Numbered from the stretch's first letter, positions 12,323 to 24,448 are shown. The stretch is DNA of 64,000 nt from Hypomesus transpacificus (GCF_021917145.1 NW_025813757.1:1-64000); one strand, 5' to 3'. Numbers and translations: made by a program. The notes: generated by a model from the letters alone, not told the origin.

Positions 12323-14376
12323 GCGAGGCCCAGGCTGGACCCGGGGCCTAACAGCACTGGAGGGGGGTTTATGCTGCCTGACCACTCTTTTGCTTCCTCT
12401 TATCTCTTTTTGTCACATGGATGTTGTCTATGTATGACACCCACACTTTTCCACTTCTTGTACTTCACCAGACAGCGAAAAGTCTTACCTTTTTGAACCA
12501 CGTGAACCAATGCATCATTCAGGAGTATTTTAGGAATACTACTGTACATCTGACTTGAGGGTTTTAGAAGGTTTTCTAAGTCTAATGTTGCTTTGTCATT
12601 CCCGTTGAACTCCAGAGGCCTTGTGTACTGGTCTCTCAGTTGAGAGGTAGCCTGACATCTTCTGCAGTTGTTCTTAAGCTGTTTAATATTAGCACTTCAT
12701 GTTATTTTGCCATCTCATCTATGCACTCTCATTCCTTATCGCCAAGCTGGAAGGAAATGTTCCTGTTTGCAGTACATGCTCAAGTTAATGATGACCATTC
12801 TTGCAAACTCTTACAAAAAAAGTATAATTTATTTGCTGTTTGCTGTAATTTTTTTAAATTTCAGTCTAAATGCTGAATTACTTTAAATGGCAAATTTGAA
12901 TGACAGGAAATACAATTGACTACATTGCACTTATAAGTGTATTTAAATAGTTTTAGAAAATGTATTCATATATACAGTATATAAATATATATATTCAGAG
13001 ATTTACAGTATTCATATTTCTAGACCTTTATGGTGTGACAAACAATATACTTCTACTTCACAGTTTTTACAAATGGCCAAAGCATGTTCGGACATCAAAG
13101 TATCTTTCAATGGCAAATATGTACAGTATTGAGTTTTACCTATGGTTAGGTTCCATTCCATAATTTTAGATCCCTCTTGCAAAGTATTACTCTGTATGTG
13201 TTACTTAACGTTACAGTTGTTATCTTTTACGTATTTCATTTGTCTATGCATCATATTACGTTTTAATATGACTGAATATGATCTTTCCATGATGGCAGTT
13301 ACTGTTAGTTGTTTTAATATCTAAAAGCATATTTTGCTGTTAGTATATTAAGCTTCTAGCTCAACATTATATACCATAAGTCTTACCTACTCTTGACCAA
13401 TAAAAAAGCATTCCATCTAGTATTGTTTTTTAGTTTCTGTTTCATCCAATTTATATTGATCAGATTTTCCAATTCTCTTTGCTTTGAAATGTTGAATTGA
13501 GTTTTACCAATACTCATTGGCGTATCTAACCCTATTTATTTATTTATTCATTTATTTATTTATTTTTGGGGGGGGGGGGGCAAAAGTTTCACCAGCCCCC
13601 TCAAAATATATTTTTTGTTTTAAACTTTATTTTTTCTTTTTTTCGTATTTTAAATGTCAATTTGTCAATGTATCTTCCTAAAACCCACTAGAGGACACTA
13701 TTTAAAAGGATATTAAAAAAATGCCCCCAGAACATGCCCCCAGACCCCCCTAGTTTTGCTTGGTCACAGGAAAAATAATAGGTTTATCTAGGGGCTTAGC
13801 CCCCCAAAAAGTGGGAACCTAGATTCGCCCCTGCCAATACTTGATTGAGGATCTCCCACCTGTTACTGGAGAGGAGAGCTACCTTCCAGTGGTCTTCGCT
13901 TCCTGTGCCTCCTGGACAAGTAACGTTTGATCGATCCTGCTTCGTCTGCCTGATCTTTTAAAGTTTTCTCGTACTTTTGTATGAGGCTTAACCTTTGGCA
14001 ACACTTTTAAAAGGTACTTGTAGCCTACACAGACAAAACCTACTCTTGTATCCATGAGGACTAGAATACCCGAACTCTAAGCTTTATTGACCTCAAATGT
14101 GAGCGGGAGCGGGAGGCCATTCCGTCAGATTGGACTTTTCTTCGATGAGTGATCAAAAATAGAAATAATCTTCCAGTTTTAGAAATTGACATAGTTACTG
14201 CTAGCTAGCAGTAGCTGACAGGTACGTGCATCCCGTTTTTCATCTAGGTCAGCCAGGAAGTTTATTTAGCAAATTCAAGCTAGCTTTGACAAATAAAGTT
14301 AGCTACTTAAGTTAGCTAAATCAGTAGCTTAAAACGCATTTTTTCTCCTAATCCAAAATAGGAGTCACTTTCACAG
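12323..14376 (+). other. gmpr2 3'UTR, intergenic spacer and homez leader
   Basis: The gmpr2 3'UTR probably ends after AATAAA at 13399-13404. A hAT-type MITE follows (13515-13833). From about 13850 the sequence leads to homez. A donor CAG|gtacgt at 14221/14222 and an acceptor TTCACAG directly before the homez ATG (14375-14376) suggest a non-coding first exon ending at 14221. No other gene is seen. Confidence 0.5.
13515..13833. mobile_element. Short hAT-type MITE
   Basis: The 319-bp element has ends CATTGGCGTATCTA and TAGATTCGCCCCTG (imperfect inverted repeats) and a perfect 8-bp target duplication CCAATACT at 13507-13514 and 13834-13841. It is internally AT-rich with a G13 run and has no ORF. 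The 8-bp duplication places it with hAT elements. Confidence 0.78.
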
Positions 14377-16086
14377 ATGACCAGTGCCCCAGAGGCAACA
14401 GAAGTATGGTTTCCCGTTCGTCAAGAAAAGACAGAACGGTTAACCTCTAAACCGAAAACAACGTCTGGAGATAACAGACATAACCAGGTCTCCACTCTGG
14501 ACCAACCCCTCCCCACAGTCTGGGAGCGGGGACAGGAGTGTGTAGATCCCACTCTAACCACTTTCCGCTTCAACCAGAACCACGTGGTGTGCCTCCCTGT
14601 GTTCACAGAGAACCTGCGGCTTATCTGGGCGCGATCGGAACAAAAAACTCAGCAAATTTGCCGGGATGCAGTTTCAGAGCTTGAGAAGCACTTCGATGTT
14701 TTCCCTTATCCGACCCTACCAGAGATGACCACCCTAGCACTCCGCTACTTGCTGCACCCGGACCAGGTCAGGGTCTGGTTCATGACCCAGAGACTCTGCT
14801 ATGGCATCAGCTGGGACTGTGAGGAAATCTGCAAGGCTCGGACCAAGTTGTTTGGGTGCCAGTCAGAGAAAGGGGTCACAGGCAAGGAGAAAATTGTTCC
14901 AAAACAATACCGCATGCCTGTCAGAACAGACAGGGTCAACCTCAAGAAACTGCGGCATTGCTTCCAGCAAACCCCAAAGCCCTCCGAAGAGCAGATTTTC
15001 TGTCTGCACAAGGAGACAGGTCTCAGCATGAAGAATATTCGCAGATGGTTCAACAACCAACGCTTTCAGAAACGGTGCCGTGAACGAATATTTCCACAAA
15101 TCCAGACCTCACCATCCCCCCAGTCAGAGGCGGGTGATTTGACGGGGTCAACAGCCAAGACTTCAAGTGATGACGGTGTTGAGGCTTGGACCAAGTTGTT
15201 TGGGTGCCAGTCAGAGAAAGGGGGCACAGGCAAGGAGGTAATTGTTCCAAAACAATACTGCATGCCTGTCAGCACAGACACAGGCAACTTCAAGAAACTG
15301 CAGAATTTCTCCCAGCAAACCCCGGAACCCTCCGAACAGCAGCTTTTCTCTCTGCACAAGGAGACGGGTCTTAGCATGAAGGATATTCGGAAGTCAGAGG
15401 CGGGTGATTTGACGGGGTCAACTGCAAAGAGTTCAAGTAAAGACGGTGTCAGCGCAACCACCTCTGTCAACTTGGCTGACGTCAGACTGGCGGACAGCAA
15501 ATGTGAAGGGTGGACCAAGAAGTGTCCGGAACTTCCGGTACAAGCAGCCAGTCAGGAGACGCTCGGTGTGTTTCCGTACGGCAACGACGGTTCCGTTTCC
15601 GACAGTTGGAAGAACGAGACGAGGCAAGAAGCCGTCGGCGAGATCCCCTCCCCCACGGACGTCGAGGGTGGACTGGTCCCTCCGCCTCCCCCAGTTCCCC
15701 AGGCCGTTCACCCCTCCCCTGGGTCTTCCGAGAGAAGGTACCGTCAGAGGAATAAGACACTGCTCCAGCTTCAGCTGCTAAGGGAGACCTTCATGATCCT
15801 CCAGTGGCCCACAGCGGAGGACTACGACGGACTGCAGAGGCTGACTGGGCTCACCCGCCGGCAGCTCACGCAATGGTTCGGAGACATGCGCTACCACGTC
15901 AAGCAAGGCTTGGCTCGCTGGGTCAGGCCAGAGGAGAGGATGAAGGTCCTGGCCAGGGTCACCCGGGGTCCTGACAGGAGAAGGGGTCGGAGGAAGAAGG
16001 CGCTGGAGATGGAGGTGGGCCCAGACACGGACCTGTCAGACGTCCATCAGATGCTCAGCCGGTTCCTTCCTTCTCTGGATGGATGA
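14377..16086 (+). CDS. homez: Homez homeodomain protein with an internal duplication, single coding exon
   Basis: Atypical multi-homeodomain nuclear protein, presumed DNA-binding transcription factor. The intronless 569-codon ORF starts right after a TTCACAG acceptor. Homeodomain 1 is about residues 75-140 (VRVWFMTQRL helix 3). Homeodomain 2 is about 185-236 (MKNIRRWFNNQRF). Homeodomain 3 is about 454-512 (LTRRQLTQWFGDMRY). A basic segment RRRGRRKK (534-541) and an acidic C terminus follow. Residues 156-223 (from TKLFGCQSEKG) recur at 272-339, and SEAGDLTGSTAK at 250 recurs at 340. The second copy lacks the 26 residues W224-Q249 that include helix 3 of homeodomain 2. This is a tandem in-frame duplication with a later or simultaneous deletion. 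Intron-free coding and three divergent homeodomains are typical of HOMEZ. Confidence 0.9.
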   Translation: MTSAPEATEVWFPVRQEKTERLTSKPKTTSGDNRHNQVSTLDQPLPTVWERGQECVDPTLTTFRFNQNHVVCLPVFTENLRLIWARSEQKTQQICRDAVSELEKHFDVFPYPTLPEMTTLALRYLLHPDQVRVWFMTQRLCYGISWDCEEICKARTKLFGCQSEKGVTGKEKIVPKQYRMPVRTDRVNLKKLRHCFQQTPKPSEEQIFCLHKETGLSMKNIRRWFNNQRFQKRCRERIFPQIQTSPSPQSEAGDLTGSTAKTSSDDGVEAWTKLFGCQSEKGGTGKEVIVPKQYCMPVSTDTGNFKKLQNFSQQTPEPSEQQLFSLHKETGLSMKDIRKSEAGDLTGSTAKSSSKDGVSATTSVNLADVRLADSKCEGWTKKCPELPVQAASQETLGVFPYGNDGSVSDSWKNETRQEAVGEIPSPTDVEGGLVPPPPPVPQAVHPSPGSSERRYRQRNKTLLQLQLLRETFMILQWPTAEDYDGLQRLTGLTRRQLTQWFGDMRYHVKQGLARWVRPEERMKVLARVTRGPDRRRGRRKKALEMEVGPDTDLSDVHQMLSRFLPSLDG

Positions 16087-16941
16087 GAGGAGGCTGGTTG
16101 CTTTTGTTTAGTTCACCTGAGGTCAGCTGACTGACCACCACCCTTCTCTTGATTGTAGTTCACACGAGAACACGTGTTGTTGACGTCGGATTAAATGTTT
16201 GTTTATTTGCAAGATCTGTTCTTGTTTGTTGTTTTTTTTACTTTTATTGTAAGGGCACACTGTTAACAAATTAACTTGATCTCAGTTTGAGTTTTTTAGT
16301 TATGCTAGTGCAGGTAGGATGATTCATCTTATGTATTTTATATTCAGTGTCTACCATTAAGTTGTTAACATACCAGTTTTAAACTCCAGTAGATATGTAA
16401 AAAAAAAAAAAAAAAAAAAAGACGTTTGATATTTCTGTTCTGGCCAATAAACTGATATTTTTGTTCTCTTAGTTGTTTGTAAGTAGAGTTGTTTATCATT
16501 ATTTATTTGTGTACCTTATAGTGTTACAGTATCACAATTTGCTTACAGGTAAAATATGTATCTTTTAAAAATGTCCTGGTTTACTGGTGTCACTGGTTTT
16601 GCTTTTAGCAGCATATCATTTATTTACTCAGAACAATCAAAACTAAAATAATTTGACCTAATTAACACATGTAAGGAGCAGAGCCTAAAGCAGCAAGCGC
16701 TCCTAACACAAGACACACACACAACTTCAGTTGAGTCTCATTACTGACGATGATTTACAACATTTACACAAAGGTCATTCATCAACAGACATCCACGGTA
16801 GTCGTGGTTCAGCGCAATCAGCTCATAGACAATACACTGGGTCAAACAGCATCACAAATCTATATCGAGAATCCAACCACACAGGGCCCTGTTCGTTTTC
16901 GTTGGAACAAAATGGCCGTTATTGGATGACAAGCTTCAGTC
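16087..16941. other. homez and cideb 3' untranslated regions
   Basis: The homez 3'UTR has AATAAA at 16446-16451, preceded by a run of about 22 A (16399-16420). The run is internal and genomic and could prime oligo-dT. The rest, to 16941, is the probable cideb 3'UTR on the minus strand. No ORF of interest. Confidence 0.5.
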
Positions 16942-18462
16942 TCAGTCCCAGTACTCTGAGGCCTCGGGTTTCTGGGTGTGCCAGATCTCGGCTCCTTCGA
17001 TGATGCGGCGGATGACGGAGGCGGAGGAGATCAGCATGTGACCCGCTGCCTGGAGTAGGGCGGAGGCCACGCGGAGAGCCTCTCTGAGGAGGGAGAGAGA
17101 GAGTCACTGTCGGTACTGTGTGATGTGTGTGTGAGAGAGAGAGTCACTGTCGGTACTGTGTGATGTGTGTGTGTGTGTGAGAGATAACGTGCATGTGCAA
17201 CAGCCCTTGGCCGGGTTTCCCAGATTCGTTAAGAAGCTCTGAGCGTTAAGAGCTCTTAGAACGCTCTTAAGAAGCTCTTAGCGTTAAGAGCTTCTTAACG
17301 AATCTGGGAAACCCGGCCCTTAACAGTTGGCAGCAATAAGGGACAGAAAACTGTTTGAGTGTCACCAAGACTGTTGGGGCGGGTAAGCCTAGAATTTTCT
17401 TCATGGATCAGGATCGGAAGTGAAACAGTATCAACATCTTCACTGACCTGATGACTTTCTTGGGCCCAAGGCATTTAAAGTCTGCACTGACAGAATACAG
17501 GCCTCGGAAGGTGGCCTTGACGCTCAAAGAACCAAAAACGTCCTTGGGGTTCAGCCTGTAGAGGTCAAAGGTCACCCGGGCAATGTCTTTTCCTGTGCGA
17601 GGTTTGGTGTTGTGCAGCTGTTTGAGGGGCATTGCACCCTATGATATTGACAGTGAAAGGAAAATTCACAAAAGAAACTAACCGTCACATCTGATGCTTG
17701 TTTGTGAGTACATTTGAAGTTTGCCTAAGATACACAGAACACATGTATCTAGCTTTACTTGCCATTTTGGACATGTAAACACTTATCTGTATACGTAGTA
17801 GGTTAGGTAAAGTAATATAGACCTACGCCCTGTCCCACACCTATGAGTAGTACATGACAACATTACATTACGTCATTTAGCAGACGCTCTTATCCAGAGC
17901 GACTTACAGTAAGTACAGGGACATTCCCCCCGAGGCAAGTAGGGTGAAGAGCCTTGCCCAAGAACACATCATCATTTTTTGGGCACGGCCAGGAATCGAA
18001 CCACCGACCTTCTGATTACTAGCCCGATTCCCTAACCGCTCAGCCACCTGACTCCCATTAGACTCCCTTTAGACGTTCATACCTTGGCAGGTCTCCATGT
18101 CTGTTTAGGTTCCAGGGCCATGAGCACAGTGTTGTCTGGTAGGGACATGAGGAAGTCCTCAGAGTTGACCTCTGTTCCGTCCTCCTCGCACACCAAGGAC
18201 ATGGCCGACATGCACAGCAGCAGCGCCTGGCAGACCTGCACTCGGCGGCAGAGACAAACGGAGACGCTTAGAACTGCCGTTGTTGACAGTTGCATGCTGC
18301 ATCGCGGAGTGTCTCTGGATTTTGAATCTTTGTCGTTTGAAGCTTTAGTTTTAAACCGACACTAAGAGGCGCTTTCTATCCTGCCGTGCTGCGAGTTTAC
18401 TGTGATACATTGCTGATGTATCTAGGAGAATGTATCTAATGTTCATGTTGTTAACTAGTTTC

Positions 18463-18536
<74 letters not shown>

Positions 18537-19174
18537 CTCTTCCTTGCTCTCTTCCTCGCTCTCTCTCTCTCTTCCTCTCTCTCTCCCCCCCCCTCTCTCT
18601 TCCTCTCTCTCTTCCCCCCCTTTCTTTTCCTCTCTCTCTTCCCCCTCTCTCTCTCTTCCTCTCTCTCTGTGTCACACACATACTCGATCTCCCTCACCTT
18701 CTCCCTCAGCTCCTCCAGGGTCCCAGCAGTGACGCCCTTCTTGATCGCCCTGTCATGACTGCACACTCTGAAGGGCCTCTGGGTGGGCGACCACACTCGC
18801 CTGGACACGGACCTGAGGAGGAAAAGGACAGGTTGGAGCGGTCATCAAATCGGCTGGACCCCAATGTTGCGTAACGCTCTTGTGCTCATACTGTTGAGAT
18901 AAGGTGTGGGATCACTGTGTGCTGTTAAGTAAATGTACTCAGGAGACAGAAAGAGAGATATTGAAAAGAGAAGTTGAAATAGTAACTCCTAATAAATACT
19001 ATAATCTTTGCTATGGATATAGCAACAAATGGCATCACCAGAGGAAGAACAGTAGGCCTATTACAGTAAACATTAAACAAAATAAGCTATGATTTTCCCC
19101 TTGTGTTACTTGTTTTAAGATGATACAAGGAAGGTATAATAAACTTACTTTAGCAGCAAGGATGTTGATTCCAT
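16942..19174 (-). CDS. cideb: CIDE-family lipid-droplet protein B, five coding exons
   Basis: CIDE proteins sit on lipid droplets and the ER, promote droplet fusion and, in liver, VLDL lipidation. The minus-strand exons are 19149-19174, 18698-18812, 18083-18235, 17448-17638 and 16942-17083. The phases join to 208 residues (human CIDEB is about 219). The CIDE-N domain spans about residues 16-97 (QRPFRVCSHDRAIKKGVTA, then CEEDGTEVNSEDFLMSLPD). The CIDE-C region spans about 105-205 (KDIARVTFDLYRLNPKDVFGS overall, FRGLYSVSADFKCLGPKKV, then an amphipathic RVASALLQAAGHMLISSAS helix). The order and linkage to tinf2/nedd8 favour CIDEB over CIDEA/CIDEC. Introns hold a 56-bp-plus (CT)n tract, a palindromic MITE and an inverted SINE. 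Confidence 0.93.
17209..17318. mobile_element. Near-perfect palindromic MITE
   Basis: The 110-bp sequence starts GGCCGGGTTTCCCAGATTCG and ends in the exact inverse. The arms contain repeated GTTAAGA/AGAGCT motifs, so the whole sequence can fold into one hairpin. It lies in the last cideb intron and is flanked by CTT on both sides, which could be a 3-bp target duplication. Confidence 0.75.
17862..18058 (-). mobile_element. tRNA-derived SINE, copy 3 (inverted)
   Basis: Reverse orientation of the same family: tail ATTTAGCAGACGCTCTTATCC first, tRNA-like head (GTTAGGGAATCGGGCTAGTAA on the minus strand) last. In a cideb intron, about 25 bases from exon 3. Confidence 0.85.
18465..18670. repeat. (CT)n microsatellite and degenerate CT-rich tract
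   Basis: An uninterrupted CT repeat of roughly 60 bp, then CT-rich sequence with C7-C9 runs, in a cideb intron. The many overlapping long frames here are repeat translations, not genes. Confidence 0.9.
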
Positions 19175-19744
19175 TCTTCAGTTTTTGACCGCCTTCAGTC
19201 TGTTTTTCTTTTCCAACAGTGACTCTGACTGTTGCGGCCTCGTCTTGCTCTTATTTGACCCAGCAATCACATTTAGATGGACTTTACTCTGCCAAATTTA
19301 TGATTCAGATTCAGACCTGCATAGACTAAAGTCCAGTGTTGTTTGTATGTTTCTATTTGTGTCTGTTAGCGCGCGTTTGTCGACAAATTAACAAACGTTT
19401 TGTCAACAACAACAACCTTTTTAAATCAGAGTTTGTAATTAAACATCACAAACTTTTTTTCTAATTAAATATCTGAATATATTTGTAAACGGACGTCTAC
19501 ATCATTTCCGGTTCTTTGCCTATGTCACGAAGGCGGGAGAGAAATAGTTGTTTTGTTTGGAGCGGTGTGTGTCATTTCTAATCAAATACAAACAAACGTT
19601 TTATAGATATTATTTACTTTTCTATATCGATGATTTAAATGTCTCCCCATTAGCTTGTTTAAAAGTGACAAGTTAATTATCTAATACTTGCAAATTAGCT
19701 TTTGCTAACAACCATACGAAAAGAAGAGTGATCAAAACTTCGAA
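19175..19744. promoter_or_regulatory. Shared upstream region of cideb and tinf2
   Basis: 570 bp between two divergent start codons. It must hold both 5' leaders and promoters. The half nearest tinf2 (19490-19560) contains GC-richer sequence (TTTCCGGTTC, AGGCGGGAGAG). No further element is claimed. Confidence 0.4.
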
Positions 19745-22700
19745 ATGGCAAAATCGTCGTCAAAGAAGGGTAAATAAAAGCTTTTTGTATCAAAGCTGCA
19801 CTGCATTTTTTGCCAAAATGGCATTTCTATCTATTGTTTTGTCTGGGCAGAACTAGAAGATAACTTGAGGTTCAGTGACAGATTTACAGCCTCTCTGCCT
19901 GTCAGCTAGCTACATTAGCTTAGTCCTATGGCTAGAAGAACTACTGGTACGCTTGCAGAGTGTCAGAGACAAGTTACCGAACTTTTTCCAATACTAACAA
20001 TGGCCACGTTTATTAAACCCGAATTCAGTTAATAATGAGTTAGATTTGTGTCGATAGGCGTAATGTAAAATAATTCCTCCAATTTGCTTTCTCGTTCCCC
20101 TCCCACAAAAGAAGACACCTTGCCCCTCCAAGCCCTGCGCCTCCTTGTCCCACCTGTGCGGCTGGTCTGTGCAGCCATGTGGAAAGTGATGAAAGAGAGG
20201 GACGTGATGCAATACGGGACCTTGGAGGAGTTTGTTACCTCCTCCTGCGAGACAGCTCCAGGTTTGCTCACCCACCGACACCAGGCCAAGCTGGGGCTGG
20301 GGCTGAGAGCACGGGTAGGTGGCACAATTATGGGGAAGTTGGGTGAAGAAGGATGCGTGGGTGTTGGTTGCATGGTCATTCTCCTCCATCTGATGAGAAC
20401 CCAGTTGTCTATGCTATGTATAGGTCTGTTTTAGGAATATAAGTAGTACACATGATGAGTATGGCTGGAGTGATCAGTGGTAAAAACAATTAATATGATT
20501 TTACACTGGGTTGGTAAATGGAAATGTATCATGTCCTCAGCTGTTGGGTCTTTTGACCTTTTCGTTCCCAGCTGATCCTGGAGCTGTGTCGTGGTCAGGA
20601 CTCTCCGGATCCTAACACCATCCTTCCTCATCTTGAAAGAATTCGTGTTCCTGTCACCTTGTCCTCCGATCTTAAAACGGTTAGTCTGGTTTTGGCCTTT
20701 ACCTCTAAGCTTAGGTCTCCATCAATGTCAAGAGAACTTTGAAACCTCCCCACCAATAATGGCAACTTTTACTTCAAGTGAACACGACTCGACACAGACC
20801 TAGTTGAACTCACGTTTAGGTTCTTCTGTAGTAATAATAATAATAGTAAGACTTTATTTATATAGCACATTTCATGCAAGAATTGCAGCCCAATGTGCTT
20901 TACATAATCAATAAAAACGATAATACAAGTGATAAAAGTAATTTTTAAAAATACATTAAAATGTAACAAAACAAAATACAAGCAGCAGTCTTTGCTGTCT
21001 CGAGTCTGTCTTAGACTCGAGCTGCCTTTGCAGTTTCCAAAACATATAACAACCATATAGTATTTGGGATGTTATCTTTTTTGAGGAACCCAAAACGGTT
21101 CAGTCCTGAGAGAACGGCTACACTACTATGCGTCTTTGTGCGTTTTGATTTCAGAAGAGGGACATCAAGATCGAGGCAGCAGTATCTAACTTCCATGACT
21201 TTGTCTCGACCATCCTGAGAGATCCCACAGAGAGAGAACAGTTCTACAAGGTCAGACTCGTGAGCTTTCATCAACTAATTCTACTCAGAAAACCTAACTT
21301 GCTTAACTCAAATCCTCCCCCTCAAACAATAGACTCACTGCCCTGGGAAGCCTGTGTGATATTGTCTGTCACTGTCTCCTCACTGTTTTAAGGAGGAGTT
21401 TCTCACAGAGTATGGGCCTCAGTTTGACCTGCAGCTAGAGAAGCTCCTATGGGAGTTTCTAGTCAGGCTGGACCAGCTGCTGCCTGTGCCCAACTTTGTT
21501 CAGGTAGGAAGGCTACTGGGACACCACCAGACCACTTTTTTCGTTGCTATGGCAACCCTGTGTTGTCTTCCTGTTGACTTTGTTGTTTTTGTTTACTTTT
21601 TGTTTTGTCGTTCAGTCTTTGTAATGCCCGAAATTGCCTGTGGTTCTAGTCAAGAAGATTTGTCAAACAATACCATTACCAAGCACAATTAATTTGGAAA
21701 GGTTCATCATTGTAGTTGACAGCTTTTAGTTATCCCTGTAATTCCTATTAAATTGATAGAAACTGGTTATTTGTTTAAAAGCCCTGTGTTATCTTTCCCT
21801 TTTGTGATTTCAGACAGTGTCCTCCTGGCTCAACGTCGCCCCCTCTGTCATGGAGGAGTGTGTGCTGGTTGCTTCCCAGCCCCAGCATATGAAGGCTCTG
21901 CTCCAGCACCAGAGCTGTCTGGGCCATATTGAACCAGCAGGTGGGACCAAATAACAAAAATAAATATCACTCAAACCATTACCATGTTCATTTTGTCAAG
22001 TCTTCCTGAGTCGTTCTATTTCATTTCCTTCGCCAGCGTCCCTCCCGCCTTGCCTGGGCGACACCATCCTCTCCTCGCTGTCTCTGCCTCCATCCAGAAA
22101 AGTGCGGGAATCCAGTCCCAGCGTTATGCAAACTGGACCACTAGCGACCAATCACAGACAGCCCAGGGACAGTTTGCCATTCATCGACCCAGTGATTGGA
22201 CGGATGTCCACCAAAGACCTGCCGATCATGTTGGCAGCTAGAAGGAGAGCAGGAAGTGATCCTGTCGGTTTAAGAGACTCTTTAGAACAGTCAGATTCAA
22301 CTGGGAGCTCCAAATGCACCGCGCTCAAACGGATCTCAACACATCTAGGTAACACGGCGAGGGAGGAGGTGGAGGAGATGCATGTTCAGGTGAAAAGTGC
22401 AGCCCAACACGAACCTGGAAAGAAAACAAGAGATGAGGGATCCGAAGCTACAAAGAAGGACGACGAGACGAACCCCGGACGAGGGACTAAGAGGAGGAGG
22501 AGGACCATGAAAGACGGAGCGAGCACGTCCTCAGAGGAGAGCGAGGCTGATGAAGAGTGCGTTTCTGGAAGAGAGGGGGCGTCCCAGGGCGACCCAAGGA
22601 ACGATGGCGCGCCTAGATCTGACGCTTCACCCCGGAAACTACCGGAAGACGTGGCCCTGTCGTCCTTGGTGACGGCTTGTCTCCGCTGCCAGCCCAGAGT

Positions 22701-23506
22701 GTTGCTACGTAGACTGGGCGAGGCAGCCTCCGCTCCTGCGCCCATGACCTCTCCGGCTCTGTGTTCCCACGGCAACGGGAAACAAACCAGGCGGTTCCTC
22801 GGCAGGTCAGTCAAGGGGACGAAGGTGGCGAGAGCAGGGCTGAGGATCTCCAGAGCTCTGAGACACGGTGCCGAGTGGCCACAAGCGGCCGATAAAGAGT
22901 GAGTGAAAGACGAGACAGCCGCCATGACTGTAACACATGGCTGTAGTCATGACGGCATATTCGTTTTTTCAGTCAACGACTGTTCCTGTGTAGAAAATGT
23001 GATCAGTCCTCATTCCTGTTTCTTTGACCTGTACAGGAACTGTGCCATGCCCCCAGTGTTGGGCTGTTCCCCCTCTATACAGGCAAACTCAGGTGAGGGT
23101 CCACAGGTGTGTTTGCAAAAGCATTACACTTATTTCAGTCAAGTGTTTAGATGCTATGTGAAGGTGATTTGTTAAAAAAGTTTTCCCGTTTACGCCCGTC
23201 AGCTAAAATATCCCCGGCCCTTACAGAATCAGGCGATGACATCATAGTGGACTCGGAGGACGAAGCAACCAAAAATTTTAAAGGCAGAGTATGATCGCTT
23301 TATCAAAACCACCACATCAGTTGCTGCCACGTGTCGTTTGTTAGCGCCTTTGCCCCTCTTTCTAACAGCATGTCTGTCTCCTCCAGCTGTTTGTTAAGCG
23401 CTACTACAAGACTAAACACGACACATACGTTCCCACTCTGAGAGAATTCTGGAGGCCTGGATTGGCTCGACGGGACCTACTGTCGCCTGGCAACGGACAC
23501 AGATGA
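19745..23506 (+). CDS. tinf2: Shelterin subunit TIN2, ten coding exons
   Basis: TIN2 bridges TRF1, TRF2 and TPP1 in the telomeric shelterin complex. The exons are 19745-19769, 20112-20314, 20572-20679, 21155-21250, 21393-21503, 21814-21940, 22037-22898, 23037-23092, 23227-23288 and 23387-23506. All phases agree and give 589 residues, longer than human TIN2 (451). Residues ~8-220 form the TRFH-like domain (LPLQALRLLVPPVRLVCAAMW, YGPQFDLQLEKLLWEFLVRLD, NVAPSVMEECVLVASQPQHM). The 862-bp exon encodes a low-complexity basic/acidic linker rich in Ser, Arg and Glu. The C terminus has an acidic patch DDIIVDSEDEATK followed by LFVKRYYKTKHDTYVPTLR. I found no clear FxLxP TRF1-docking motif in the linker. 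The motif may be diverged or the linker fast evolving. The first exon encodes only MAKSSSKK. Confidence 0.85.
20832..20960. repeat. Dispersed fish repeat fragment in tinf2 intron
   Basis: Contains TTATTTATATAGCACATTTC and CCAATGTGCTTTACATAATC, a pattern I recall as common at the ends of teleost retroelements, followed by an A-rich stretch. The class is not certain. Confidence 0.4.
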
Positions 23507-24448
23507 CAACTTGAGAAAAATTAACGGAGCTGGATGTAACAAGGAGACTATTTAAGCTCTTTAACTCGGATTAACTAATGTCGTGTGCAGTCTAGAAAGT
23601 GATTATGTATGTGAAGAGATATGGAAATTAAATTAGGCCAAATTGTTATTTTGTTGTATTGCAATGTGTATATCCTTTATTAAATATGAATGACAGTTGT
23701 TAAAACTATTCTAATAAATATATCTTCTATACAGGAGAGGCTTCTCATGGCTACTTTTTTTCCGTTTTTTCAAAAACTCCTTGTCCATCAACCAAGTTTG
23801 TACTAAACTGTCTTTCATATTCAGTTCAGGGTGCTGTAACATAGTTTTATACGATTAATATACCAGTGAAAAGTGATGGTGTTTCAATCCAGCCAGGGTC
23901 TATGTTGGGTAAAAAGAATGTAAGCTATAGAAGTTTTCTGTTTATAGTTTTGATTGGAGAAAACAGAAATTATGAATTCAATGTTTGACATTAACATAGC
24001 AAATTCTGTGATTTGGGTATTTACATTAATTAAAGTTTACAGTTGAGAGCATTTTCGTTCGACATTTACTATTGTAATCTGTTACCTCAGCTTCTGTCAA
24101 CAATTAATTGAAACTATATTTTGTCTAATGGTACATTTCTCCATATAGAATCACTTGATAAATCTTGTCTCGTCTCTGTCAATCCTTAGAATGTAAAAAG
24201 TGTTTTATATAAGGCACGTCATAAGTATGTACTTATAGCATGTTTACAAAATGTGTGCGAAGAAAACTGTTGAATCATTGTTGATCAGTGGACCTTTTTA
24301 GCTTCCATTCAGCAAAAAGAAGTAAGCATTTTGTGAAATAGGTGCTTTCCTTGCATATAGATGGACAAGTAAGAACATTATGTTGGCAGCATGTCTTGAG
24401 ATGTCTTAATTGTCTATATCTCAAGACTTGATCATGGAAGGTCCAGTT
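23507..24448. other. tinf2 and dhrs4 3' untranslated regions (convergent)
   Basis: The tinf2 3'UTR has AATAAA at 23713-23718. The following AT-rich 730 bp lead to the dhrs4 stop on the other strand. No ORF or RNA gene is recognised. Confidence 0.5.
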
